Source: Prostheceraeus crozeri (taxonomy: Eukaryota; Platyhelminthes; Polycladida; Euryleptidae). From it: a DNA stretch of 64,000 nucleotides. This document shows, piece after piece, positions 47,612 to 58,672 of this stretch. Within the stretch, counting starts at the first letter, position 1. Every line of letters starts with the position of its first letter. Both the position numbers and the translations under genes were made by a program. The notes beneath the pieces are model-generated. The model was not told the DNA's origin, ran no database searches, and saw nothing but the letters and a program-made list of their open reading frames with translations. The stretch lies in contig CAJQUW010014290.1 of assembly GCA_907163375.1 (NCBI GenBank), forward strand, positions 62,001-126,000, written 5' to 3'.

Positions 47612-47792
47612 AATGTTACTGCTATCGCTTTAAGCATCGTCATGGAAGAGGTGGAAGTTTTCAATCTCCGAATTATCCCCAGGTGTATCCCATTCCACTG
47701 GACTGTATTCTTTATATATTCATCGGACGAAGAGATGAGCTGGTCCGTATCACATTTCAGGAAATAGACTTGCGTCCGAAGACCAGGGATGG
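47612..47792 (+). CDS. CUB-domain exon (N-terminal half of a CUB domain), extracellular protein
   Basis: This 181-base exon is preceded by a pyrimidine-rich acceptor ending TTTCAG (47606-47611) and followed by GTAAGT (47793-47798). After the split Glu codon the peptide begins CYCYRFKHRHGRGG, then SFQSPNYPQVYP, then LDC and LVRITFQEIDL. This is the canonical first half of a CUB domain: first cysteine, Gly-Gly-x-Phe, SPNYPxxYP, second cysteine and the hydrophobic-x-Phe strand. CUB domains are extracellular beta-sandwiches that bind proteins, often with calcium. The CxY/FRFKHRHG start resembles suppressor-of-lurcher (SOL-1)-type and NETO proteins, which assist ionotropic glutamate receptors; that subfamily call is from memory and tentative. 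The exon ends in phase 2. The second half of the domain was not found by eye between 47793 and 64000. The first residues are in phase with the signal exon at 13005. Confidence 0.82.
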
Positions 47793-47802
47793 GTAAGTTA
47801 AA

Positions 47803-48002
47803 ACAAATGATGGTTTAACGTCACTGCTCCCCCTTACTGGGGGCTTGTACGGTGCTGACACATTCAGACTTTAATATGGAGCGTTCTGATCTTTTAGTCC
47901 GGATGCCCTTCCTGACGACTCACAATGGCACTTTAGGGGCTCGACCTCCGGACCGACATACCGCTAAGCCAAGCACTTAACCACTGTGCCATGGGGACCA
48001 CC
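47803..48002 (-). mobile_element. tRNA-derived SINE next to the CUB exon donor
   Basis: Read on the minus strand it begins TGGTCCCCATGGCACAGTGG, then TTAAGTGCTTGGCTTAGCGG (a tRNA-like A box), then GGAGGTCGAGCCCC (a B box similar to GGTTCGAATCC). The body holds GCCATTGTGAGTCGTCAGG and GGGCATCCGGACTAAAAGAT, and the 3' end is GACGTTAAACCATC. The pol III promoter boxes and the length (about 195 bp) are typical of SINEs. Its 3' end lies about 12 bp past the donor of the CUB exon (47793). Confidence 0.8.
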
Positions 48003-50840
48003 AAAGTTAGATACTTTCAAAACAGAACTAACAGATCGTTCTGATCCACTATCTGCTGAACAGTGCTGTGAAATGAATTGGTTAATTAGCATACAAAGTC
48101 AGCAGATAAAATTGTCCAGCAGTGACCATTTTAGTTCCGTTGTCATATAAGTATATCCTGAATGACAAATTTCACCAGGTTGCTATATGGCGCTGTACTT
48201 TACAGGTTCCAGCAGACAAATGCTTTTAATTCCAGTGAAATCGATTTGTTGCAGCTATTGCACCCATACTTACTTCAGAAATCTATTTGTTGAGATTTGA
48301 AAGGAAATTTGTTGGGCACAAATGCACCTCATATTACAAGGAGCACATTTTCGGTCTGCCAAAGTATTCACCAGGTTTTCTTCAAGATATATTTATCTCA
48401 TCAATTTCTTTATTGATTTATATTTAGTTTATACATGCACTATTTTCTGAATTGATAAATATTTCAATTGCTTATTATTCATTTTTCTCTTCAAATTATC
48501 TTAACTGCATTTATATAATTATTATTATCATTACCGGTACTTAAATTATTTTATCTTTCATAAGATTTCCCACCATATGCAATTTTACTGCTTATTCTTG
48601 TATGTGGTGGACATAACTATTCGACTTTAGTTAAGTACAGTTTCTTTGCTTTCTTCGCTGCATTCTATGTGTTTCATTGTGTCTGTGATAAAGACTTTAG
48701 CACTGATCAAAGAGATGTTTCACCATGAAGTTAAATAAATTGAGATAGTGAAGAGTCGAGTGTTGTGAAGTAAATGGCTACGTGTAGATCAGCAAGTTGG
48801 GTTCCCCCATAAGGAAAAGCCTCATTTTGCCAGTCACATTTATACTCTATGCACTTCTGTCCTTCAATATAACTTGTCTTTGAATTGCTCAATTTTTCCT
48901 TGTAAAATTTATGCATACAATGTGTATATATAAATATATTATTCATAAAATTATGCGAAGCCAGCAATCTATCCAATTAATGTTTACAATTATTAGCTAC
49001 CGGTACCAATTAGCTTTCAACAGTATCTGGGATGAAACCAAGTGGGTGGATCACAATTACATATAGATTCACAATATGCGTGAATATGTATATTTCTTCG
49101 GCAGACTCTTGAACCACTTTCTTCAATCATAAATCAAGTATATATGGAATATTTACAGCATAAAAAACAAAACGGTGAAGTGTCATAAGGCTAAATTTTA
49201 TACCAAACAAAATCTTCGTGGTCGCGACAAAATCTCATAATTTGATTTCAAGGTAGTTGGTTGATACCTACTACATGTATGTGTCAAATTGCAAACTTTT
49301 CAGGAGAGTAAAAAAGCTTTCTGTAGATTACAATACTTTTTCAAAATGGGAACGCAACCATCTTAGCATGTGCCTTTAAACATCCGTCTGCTGTCGACAA
49401 GATATTATAAAAATAAATTGAATCCAAGAGAGGTCTGCAAATTAGTGTAGTCCATGTCATGGCTGCACATGTGAGATGCTACCTGAAAAGCGCATGTGCG
49501 ATATTACTTGTCAAAACACACTTGCGGGGAATACATTATATGACATAGCAATATTGCTGCTATAGAGCACATGTGAGACATTATTTTGTTAGCAATCTAG
49601 GGCCACTGTGTTAGTCGCTGAAATTTTAACACATGATCGGGATAAACATTAACTTTTACCGAAAAAAACGAACATTTATATAAAAAAGCACTTAGCATTT
49701 TTATGATCACCGTTCCGAAAATGAATACATGCGATATTGTCGCGACAACGAAGAGGTATGAATTAGACATTGTGAAATTTATCAAAGTGGAGGAAACATA
49801 ATCAAAGTACCGCATTTTCATGCCAACCACAGATGATCAATTTCCTCAATTAAAGGTTTTGAATATTATGGCGCAAGCATAGCCGGAGTTGCTAATTAAA
49901 ATGATTAGCATTATTTTTCCACTGAGTTGCATCCTCAGTTGAAAAATGGAAACAGACCTGAATAGCTGCTATTTCATCCAATATCAGGAATCATCAGCAG
50001 GCCTAGTTGACATCTCTTAACATCAACTCAACTCCCTATTTAAAATTGCAGCCATGCACGGGTCAATTTGAGACTTGCAATTAGTAAATTAGTGAAATTT
50101 CGACGGGCATTCATTAAACATCACTTCAAACACACTACTGCCAAAACTAGTTTGTTTAAAGAGATTCTGAAATCCTGAGGTCGCAGGAATTGATATTTCG
50201 TGGCCTATTAGAATGATTTGTCATGAACTTGAATAACCACGCGTCTCATTTTCATCACTTGTTTCACATTTTTTATCAAAATCAGCAAATGCATCGATTA
50301 TTTCATGTTAGTCGTGATTTTCAACAGGTTTAATATTCATGATAAACAAATAAAAGAAATAAAAATAAAGAAAATAAAGAAAAAATTGAAAATTTTAAAT
50401 TAGTGGATTAACAGAATTTAATGGCGTTCTCCTAGATGGATTGCTTATACTGTATTGTTATAATACTTTCTCTCCAGTTTCCTTTGCCTAAGACAAAAAA
50501 CACATTAATTTATTATAATTGAAATTACACAGTAAAATACCAATTTGATCGAAATTCGCACATATCGGTCTAGCGGCCCGAGAAACAGTGCACCGCGCAC
50601 AGCAATAAAACAAGCATGACTAAAACACCATAAAAGCATGATCACAACAATCAAAAGACGTTATAAAATCAGGGTGCAAAATGCACAGACCATGCAATGA
50701 ATGAAACAATAACAAGTCTCCGGTCATCATATAGGCTCAATAATGTCAAGGTTGGTGATTTCTTGAGCTACAAAACGAGTCAATGTCAGGTTTGATTATG
50801 GAGAAGGCTCAAAGCAAGACGTCTTGAAGGCTGTACAGAT
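48003..50840. other. Intron or downstream sequence, nothing recognised
   Basis: AT-rich, with an A-rich low-complexity run near 50340-50400. No CUB continuation exon was found here. Confidence 0.4.
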
Positions 50841-50931
50841 ATGTGAAGTCAAACAATAAAGACATCAGTTTGATGTCTGAAGAACCATGCACAGAATGTC
50901 CGCATCTGGCATGAGCACAATAGAACAAAAG
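50841..50931 (+). repeat. Short direct repeat, unit 1
   Basis: GATGTCTGAAGAACCATGC and CATCTGGCATGAGCACAATA match 53969-54060 in the same orientation at about 80% or better by eye. The two units bracket a region that received two hAT elements. Confidence 0.6.
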
Positions 50932-51061
50932 TGAGCCCCTAAGAGTTAAGCTCTTCTTTCACTCTTAGGCAGCTTCATGCATCTGAACAGTTGTTCACAC
51001 GAGTACGTAGTCTGGAGCAATGATTATTGTGTCTATCAGTTTTACAAAAAATTGTTGTAGA

Positions 51062-51124
51062 AGTCTTTAGTCGCACGCGACTGTACTTTGAAAAGGAGCC
51101 GCGGGACACATTTGCCGATCTCTG
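51062..51124 (-). mobile_element. End of another hAT-like element (CAGAGATCGGCAAA terminus)
   Basis: On the minus strand from 51124 the sequence begins CAGAGATCGGCAAATGTGTC followed by CCGCGGCTCC. This is the well-known CAGxGxTCGGCAA...GCGGCTCC terminal pattern of a widespread hAT group. The flanking 8-mer would be CTCTAATA, but I did not find the opposite end, so the element may be truncated. Confidence 0.5.
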
Positions 51125-51190
51125 CTCTAATAGATGCCTTAGGAGTCAATTTAACCGTCATATTTCGAGACAGAAGGCGTCTGTTTAAGA

Positions 51191-52491
51191 CAGGGTTGGC
51201 TTTTTGTCGGCTAAAACTGGTTTTTGCTACCAAGTGGGAAAAACCCAGTCAAAACCGGCAAAAACTGGTAACCGCTTAAAACTAAAATTCCGAAAAATTC
51301 TGTGTTGAGTGTTGAGCAAGAATGCAGTGTATTTTAAAAATAGCTTAGGTTTCATCATATCTAGATTCGAACCCAGGTCTCATGAACGCAGAGAGATCAC
51401 TCCATCAAAAAGCCTCTGCATCGGAAAATCTCACCTCCCAAAATAAGCATTGTGCAACAGTCACTTAGAATGCATTTCCATTTTTTTGGAAATATACTAA
51501 ATGTACTAATGCTTGTGATTTGAGCAGAAAATCATGATTTGGAAGAGCAAATGATAATTAAATAACATAGTTCGCAACAGCAATCTTGATAAAATGAGGT
51601 ATAGTGCGTGTCTGAACAGCTTCAGTTATAATCTCACCAAAAGAACATTTCCAGTAAGCTGCAAAATTGATCTTGTTAATAGAATCTGAGAGCGACAACA
51701 ATTGTGACATTAATGTGATAGATATAAGAAGCTGTATAAAGTTCTTGAAATGTCCATGTTTTGAGGTCAAATCAAAGCTTTACTTTCGGCATTAAATTCA
51801 TTTAAAATAACCTTATCCTCTAAATATGTGCGGGTAAATTGCCATGACATAAAAAATGTAGAAGGGCAATATTTTTAATCTAGTCCTTCTGGGAGTGCAG
51901 GATAAATTTCATAGTAATATTCGTGTAATCACAATGGGTATGGGACATTTGCCACAGATTTAGAAGACAATCTATTCTATGATATCAGCAGGGAGGTTAA
52001 TCGCAGAAATCCGAGGCCATCTTTCTACATTTTCTTGCCCTTCTAGCTTCATGGAATGCCTGCTTTCGATCTTTATACAGAGCCAAGTGATTTCCTTCCA
52101 GCATGGACGTCTGTTACATCCTACAATGAATGAAATTCGTAAAGCAACAAAATGCGTGCACGCTTGGAAGAATAATGCACAACAGCTTTATAACAATATT
52201 TTTTTTACAATAATTCATATTCCTACACCAATACCTAGAACATATTCTTAAATGAAATATGATATTGATAAGGTTTGAATTGTGAAAATACAGGCCTAAA
52301 TGTTTATCGTATGATGAAAAAGTAAAATGAACTTATTGCGACTGCCGTTCATCAATAAAGTAAGGAGTGACGATGATCCCCTATACACAAAAAACGTAAG
52401 TAGTAATGCTGGAAAAATAGCTTTAGCCAGTTTATGCCAGTTTTAGCCAAAAAAGGTGACAAAAGCTGGTGGTTTTTACCGGCCAACCCTG
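51191..52491. mobile_element. hAT-like non-autonomous element, 1.3 kb
   Basis: The left end is CAGGGTTGGCTTTTTGTCGG and the right end, reversed, CAGGGTTGGCCGGTAAAAAC. GTTTAAGA flanks both sides exactly (51183-51190 and 52492-52499). Subterminal blocks with AAAACTGG / CCAGTTTT occur at both ends. No transposase frame is present. A tRNA-like fragment (about 51365-51435) sits inside it. The exact duplication suggests a relatively recent insertion. Confidence 0.9.
51362..51435 (-). repeat. tRNA-like fragment inside the hAT element
   Basis: The minus strand carries GGCTTTTTGATGGAGTGATC and GACCTGGGTTCGAATCTAG, with a good B box but a poor A box. It lies inside the hAT element at 51191-52491, so it was either captured by it or inserted later. 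Confidence 0.4.
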
Positions 52492-52589
52492 GTTTAAGAG
52501 CGTTCGATCATTAGACAGGAATGTTTTTTGCTCTCTCATGTTCTACAATGCTTTTGAGGTACAATTACTCTTAAATCAGTTTCGCGAAA

Positions 52590-52783
52590 TGCTTTTTGAA
52601 AGTGCGAAAGTGAATTTAAGACCGACCAAACGCTATCATTTGAAGACGGAGATGAGTTCAAGATTGAAGAAGAAGGCTACGAAGTAATGGATAGCTTTCG
52701 ATGCGAGGGTGATGTCATTAGAACTAGAGCAGGAACAAGTGTGATATTCAGGCGAAGATTCGAGAGATGGTACCTTTCTTGCA
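52590..52783 (+). other. Possible decayed coding stretch split by the hAT insertion
   Basis: A frame reads KTDQTLSFEDGDEFKIEEEG, then YEVMDSFRCEGDVIRTRAG and VIFRRRFERWYLSC up to the hAT copy 3 insertion at 52782. If that insertion is ignored, the frame goes on for one residue and stops. In another frame, 51125-51190 and 52500-52679 also read open across the earlier hAT element. I cannot name the protein; it may be an old gene or transposon relic that took two hAT hits. Confidence 0.2.
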
Positions 52784-53503
52784 GGGATGCGGAGTCTAGT
52801 CGGAGTCCTATCAAATGATAGGACTCCGGACTCCGGACTCCGGCCTATAACTAGACCCGAAATATAATACAAACACATTATTTATCCTAATGCATAGCTG
52901 TCACTGTCTTGATGTCAACTTTCTCCGTCAAACAAAAGTACAGAGACACTGGTGCATGCAAAGCTTGCAATAGTTGAGGGAATGAACCGCGATAGTGAAA
53001 AAGGGATGGTCTTTTCACCCCCACGATTTGGTAGAGAAGACAAGCCTTCCTCCCAGCCTCGATCACACCAACGCACCAAAGGTCACATCAGAGACAAAAA
53101 TAAAATACTAGTTTGTTTGAGAACATTACATCTTACCCGAACGTTAATCGTGTGTGATGACTCCTCTAAAGTGCATATTAAAATCGAAGTGAACCCATAT
53201 TTTTTGGAGAAGGACGGGGGATTTTCCTGCCATGTAGAGACTGGAGAAAAACCGTAGGAAGCACACATCAAGAATGTTGGAGGAGCCGAGTCGTATGCAT
53301 CCAACGTAAAGCGACATTTGATAAACTTTTATCGAAAATGATTGATAATTGATGCAGCAATGATTACCAAAAATAGGCTCATGTAAGCCTATAGTGATCT
53401 ATGATGTAGGTTGCCAGTTTATTTTAGAAAACTAGGCTTTATATACTTGTCACCCGGAGTCGGAGTCGGTGTCCTATCAAAATGATAGGACTCCACATCC
53501 CTG
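52782..53503 (+). mobile_element. hAT-like miniature element with BED-like frame, copy 3 (perfect 8-bp duplication)
   Basis: Ends are CAGGGATGCGGAGTC (left) and GACTCCACATCCCTG (right). CTTTCTTG precedes (52774-52781) and follows (53504-53511) the element, an exact 8-bp target duplication that fixes the family as hAT. The frame 52952-53257 (101 codons) matches copy 2 nearly residue for residue (GREDKPSSQPRSHQRTKGH, VCDDSSKVHIKIEV) and stops at GEKP; beyond the stop, GGAESYASNVKRHLINF continues. GGAGTC/GACTCC blocks repeat near both ends. Confidence 0.88.
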
Positions 53504-53968
53504 CTTTCTTGCCACTGAGAGATTTAGCTTGCATCGTCCAGTAGAAGATAAGATCGTCCAGTAGAATAATAGTAGAAGCTTAAGTGTGATCCTTTGAATT
53601 TATGGTGTTCCTGCTTTCCCACGGCCTATATCCGTCTAGCTTATTATGAATCTAGCAATGATTCCAACATTTGCCAAATGCAAAAATTTCTTGATAAACT
53701 ATGAATTAAAATTCATGTGATTCAGGTTCCCAGTTACATAATGTGACATTTTTTTCAAATTTACTACAAGTTTTTAGTCATTCATACTTACAAGCAATAG
53801 GGTTTCGTATAAAAAGAGTTATTACAATGTCATCAAGCTTTCCTTCAGATGTTTTCTCTGAAGCATGAGGAGGATATAGCACTTTGAGATATATATCTCT
53901 CAGTTCTACCCACAGTTGCCGATAATCAACTCGATTACTTTCATCAACATACGTACAAGTACGGTTCT

Positions 53969-54060
53969 ATGAGGTCAAACAGTGAAGAGATCAAATGATG
54001 TCTGAAGAATCATATAGAGAATATGTCCACATCTGGCATGAGGACAATAAAACAAAGGTT
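53969..54060 (+). repeat. Short direct repeat, unit 2
   Basis: TGATGTCTGAAGAATCATAT and CATCTGGCATGAGGACAATA repeat the unit at 50841-50931. No gene is seen in it. Confidence 0.6.
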
Positions 54061-55904
54061 TGTGTAAATCTAAAATAGAATATTGGAAAACATCATTGTA
54101 AGAAATGTGAGATATCTGTTGTAAATTGTTGTTGACAAACATCTTCTTTGTGTTGAATGTTCACCCGATCTTCAGAGGAGTATAACATTCAGCCATATTG
54201 TGAATTAAAGGCGGTAAGGCTATCCAGCAAGTATAGTTGAGTTCTTTAGCTAAGTAGGAGAGAGGCATGTGAGAGAAAAATGTTGAATAGATCATTGAAT
54301 ATTCAGAGTAGGTGCAGTGTTAAAAAAGGTAATCCACAATATGAATTATCACAAAGGAAATTGTTGGATATGTTTCGGTCATGAATCATGAACCTGTGAT
54401 AAATGTAAATTGGCACATTATTCACTCGGCAATCTGCAACTTGCTGTGGATTCTTGGTTTTTTGTGTCGGCTGGTCAAATATTCCTTTTGCAACTGCATG
54501 TGCATCTGTGTGTGCGGTTGTGTTGTGTCTGTGTTGCCTAGTCTGCGTGCTTGGGCCTAGAGATAACGTTCCACGCCCCACGGTCAAGGCTATAACTAGT
54601 TTTGAGGGGCAAAAAAGCCCCTCGAGAGAGACGTCCCCCCAAAGAGAGACGAATATCTATGTCAATCTCTATCGCGTAAAATGGCACGCAGAGATGGCGG
54701 AAGAAAGTTGAAGACTGTCGAACTACTTGAAGCATTTGAAACTCTATAACCCCATCTTGTATGTTCAGAGATTGCGTCGTCTTTTGGATCACACCTTTTC
54801 TAAGATAACTTTTTCTAAGATTACTTACTTGTATGTACTACCATTTGTACTTGCTGTCTTTACAGAGATCGAGTGAATTTCTTCAATTCACGACTTGATT
54901 GCGCAAAGATTGCGAAATCAACCGCCCATCTAACAGAGTTCAAAATCGACAACGCCCTGTTGTTGACATAGTGAATGACGTATGACATCACAGCGTAACA
55001 TTTCAATAACATTGAAACTATTGAATCGAAATTAACGTCTAACTAAGTTTTATGCAACACTTTCTATTGGATGCCGCTATTCTCACTACTGAAACAGTCT
55101 ACCGAGTATTGCAATTCAATGCTGTTTCAATAGTGTGTTATATGCAACAGAATTCATCGATTTACTCATACTTCTTGATATCAATAGTTCAGTACTACTG
55201 AAAGCTTTATGCAACAAGCCCCTGTCTTCCAGTGGAAATGAAATGAATTGATTGAAAGATGTATCAACATGATTTGCAACATGATTATATGTTTTTACTT
55301 GATGCCGATATTTCTGAAAGAGCCCTACACCTGATAGATTTCATAGTCTTATGCAATCAGTGAGCAATTTCAGATATCTATGCATTAGTGTCTCTTTGCT
55401 TTAGGTGATTACATTAATGGATTTCCTGGAATCCACTGAATCGAAGCAATGCCCCATGCGTGATAGGTTCGGTGTAAACGCGGTTCAGTACCTACATGTT
55501 TATTAAACGTACAGTAATGCTCTTATTTTGTAATTATAAAAGATAGCTAGTTTAAGCTGACAGTTCCACATATATATTTAATATCCAGATAAGTAATTAA
55601 TAACGCTATCTGATTTCTTTGTTTCTCGAGCGCATCATCTTATGGCTTAATTAATTGTTGGGATATTTTGATTAGAAGTAAGCAATTGAGTTCCTGTTCG
55701 AATATTTTATTTCCATCGAGAATATTCGAAGCTGCTTGAAATATGCCACTATATGTTGTCGTGTCTGTGTGTTCACACGTCTTAAATGTTTCGTTCCAGC
55801 TATGTTTGGACGTCATTCACGATGTATGAATCGCAAAAATTGAAAATAGAATTGATAAGCTTGTCGAAAAATGTCACATTGCTGATGGGTCAAACTATTT
55901 AGAA
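54061..55904. other. No gene recognised; one perfect hairpin
   Basis: GAGGGGC-AAAAAA-GCCCCTC at about 54603-54622 is a perfect short hairpin inside a GC-richer patch (54440-54680). It is not a histone-type hairpin. No other feature is supported. Confidence 0.35.
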
Positions 55905-56025
55905 GTGGGTCAATGAACCTTGACACGTGATCCACTCGACTCACGGGGTATTTGACCCATGACTCACTTGACCCACGCGAAATTGTGACCCACTTGTCCC
56001 ACAACCCACTTCCAACTCTGATGTA
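55905..56025. mobile_element. Tiny hAT-like MITE rich in GTGGGTCA
   Basis: The stretch opens AGAAGTGGGTCAATGA and closes, reversed, CAGAGTTGGAAGTGGGTTGT. In between TGACCCA or GGGTCA-type words recur at short intervals, so much of the sequence can pair with itself. CAGAGTTGGAAGTGGG looks like a hAT terminus. No target duplication is confirmed. Confidence 0.45.
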
Positions 56026-57008
56026 ATTCCAACAGGGTTGCAATCAGCTATGCAGCTTTGGCGGCCAGGATTTGACAGCCTGGTGTATTTTCACAATACG
56101 CGATATAACCCAATGATTTGCTCGAATGTTAGAAGCATTCGCCTAATGACCACATGCACTGATTGAAAGGCTGACTTCGAATAAGCTCAGGACTTTCCTT
56201 TATCATTTCACTTCAGGGTCTAATATCGATTCTACAGGCATCCTTACGATGAGGACCACATCCAGTTTACTGCAGAAATATTCGCATGTCAGGACTTGCA
56301 TGTCAACGAATAAAATTTTTCAATTCTTGGCATTTTATACATTTCATTGAGTGAAGTCACTGAATAATTGCCATCATTGCTGCTGAGTGTAGGTCACTCT
56401 TTGAACATTCAGACTGGATTTTCGCTTCATCAACCATCAGTAATAATACAGCTTCAATCAGGAACAACTTTGTAAATCTAGGTGCTCAGGATATCATTTA
56501 TTTCCGAAAACTTTATTGCCTAATGTCATGAAATTCGTGTTCATTTGTTTGAAAATCTCATCGCAATGATTGCTCCCACTCGGCATCATCATCGGCTTAA
56601 AGGCAATTGAAAATGTGATTTTCCTTTGTGACTCATACCTCAACTGACATTCTTCTTCAAAATTAGGTCGTTCTCTTTTGCCTGATAATTATATCATTTT
56701 CCAAGACAGCAACTTTGATGACGTAACAGTCTTGTGAGATTGGCATCCATTTTTTACTATGTCATTCAATTGGATGTGAGACAATGGTTAGAGAAATGAA
56801 CTGCTTCAAGTTTGAAATTTGAACAGTGAAATGCTATGTGATTGAATTTGTGAGCACGGAGCAACATTTTATTTGATTACAATTATGTTTATGTTTTGGA
56901 TCGCAATTAAATGGCTCTTATATGCATGAAAAAAAGTTGTAGCTTGCCTTATTCCCCAACACGAAATTCCAACAAGGCTGTGGCATTTTGTTCACTATCG
57001 AAAAATTA

Positions 57009-57420
57009 GTCCGGAAGCCAGAGCAAGTTTCTGCAAGGAACGAGCCCGAAAATAAGACTTTTGCATGTGGCAGAATGTAGATAAAATTGCTCAAAATGCT
57101 TGTGTTTGCCGACATGGGGAGACTTGCAAAATCTGAGTGTGTCTACCTTTATAGACAAGGGTGCATGAACAGGAAATGGCCTGAATTTAATTTGATTAGC
57201 CCTTGCTAATCTGAAGGCATTCCATGTCAAAAAGCATGACTCTGGGCCTAGTATTTTTCGCTTAATCAGAGAATATATTAATCAAATTACTTTTGCAATA
57301 AAAAATTCAGTCTGAGTCCCATTGGATTGACATTTGTTTTTTTTATCCGGTCTAACAAGAACAGGAACCAGGCAAAACTCTGCAGACGCCCATATATAAG
57401 ATATCACTTTTACAGAAATA
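57009..57420. mobile_element. Foldback element FB, copy 5 (truncated)
   Basis: The left end GTCCGGAAGCCAGAGCAAG follows TA (57007-57008). About 70 bp of left arm jump directly to the loop side, then the right arm continues (CTTAATCAGAGAATATATT, then ACAAGAACAGGAACCAG) but stops before its terminal repeat. Much of the left arm and the right end are thus missing. Confidence 0.72.
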
Positions 57421-57985
57421 TTCAGAATAAATCTTTGATAGTCGAAATAGAGTTCGGAAGATTTTAGCTTTCTGCACGATCGCAGGTTTGCAGTCGACTA
57501 ATCATCTGCCAAGATTCATATCCATTCGCTGTTAGGATAAAGAATTGGTTTTGCAATTGATTTTTGTTTACTTTAGATATCGATATCTAGTGTTCTCAGA
57601 GGAAGTTCGGTTCGTGTGGTTCATGATATCAATTGGCTGCATCTATTTACTGACCTTAATGTGCCTTTTCCCGCACATCCACTGTGTCGAGCCAGTCCTC
57701 GTGGTCACTTTTGCAATCTAGCTCTTCTTCGGACGACTCGACTCCCTTTCTCCTCCGGCCTCGTCTGCCATGCATGATGCCTTTCTATGAGAATGACTCT
57801 TCTCACGATGCTGCAAATGTCCGAAACATCAACGGCCTCTCGATTTTCTCACACCTTGAATAGTGTCTATCTCCAGATTTGGTCTGATCTCATCGTTGGT
57901 CATGCATTCCAACCGTGTGTAGCCGTGCATCCACCTTAACATCCCTGTCTCAGCAACATGGAGTCTGTGCTCATCCACCTTGATA

Positions 57986-58670
57986 TCCCGGCAGCCAGAA
58001 CGAGATTCTGCAGGGAACAAAGTCGAAAATAAGACTTTCGCACAGTGATGTACACCCTGTGGTATCTCAATGTCTGCGCATCTGCTGAGTTCTACCTACT
58101 TCCTCATCCTGTCACACAGGATCAAAGAAAATTGGAAACAAACTGAAGTTTTCGGCTGAAATGAGATTCTACATGTTTTCTCTGATTAAATGAAAAATGC
58201 AAAGACTAGAGCCGTAGCATAGAATGCCATCAGGTCATTTTTTACCATCTTCATGTGCCTTTGTCTATGTAGCTTAAAGCAGCCAGATTTAATAAGCATT
58301 TTCATTCATAGTGGCAAAACGACATGTTGGCTTATTTTAGCCACCTTTAAGCTCAACCTCTCATGCATCACCTATCAGAGGTGTGATAATAACACATGCT
58401 CATGATAGGAAATGACTTGAAGACATAATGGCTTTCCAATCAATACATTTCACTTAATCAGAGAAAGCATATCCTTATTTTTTACCGAAAACATCATTCT
58501 GCTTCTCATTGGATCAACATGTGTTTTTCTTTTATCCTGTCCGACAAGGAGAGGAACCAGGTAGAACTCGGCAGATGTGCAGATTCGTAATAGTTACAAC
58601 GTGCACATCATTCTGTGAAAGTCTCATTTTCGGCCTTGCTCAGCGCAGAGACTCACTTTGGCTGCCGGAC
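57986..58670. mobile_element. Foldback element FB, copy 6
   Basis: The left end is CCCGGCAGCCAGAACGAG after TA (57984-57985), and the right end is TTTGGCTGCCGGAC before TA (58671-58672). Inner blocks GTTTTCTCTGATTAAATG and CACTTAATCAGAGAAAGC mirror each other. It lies only about 570 bp from copy 5, in a stretch that also holds no gene. Confidence 0.8.
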
Positions 58671-58672
58671 TA

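Noticed and set aside
54855-54970. Acceptor-like TGTCTTTACAG followed by a 34-codon frame
   Set aside because: The peptide does not continue the CUB fold and ends in a stop without a donor.
55798-55910. Acceptor-like TTTCGTTCCAG followed by a frame in the right phase for the CUB gene
   Set aside because: The peptide lacks the Cys and Asp pattern of a CUB second half, so it is not called as exon 3.
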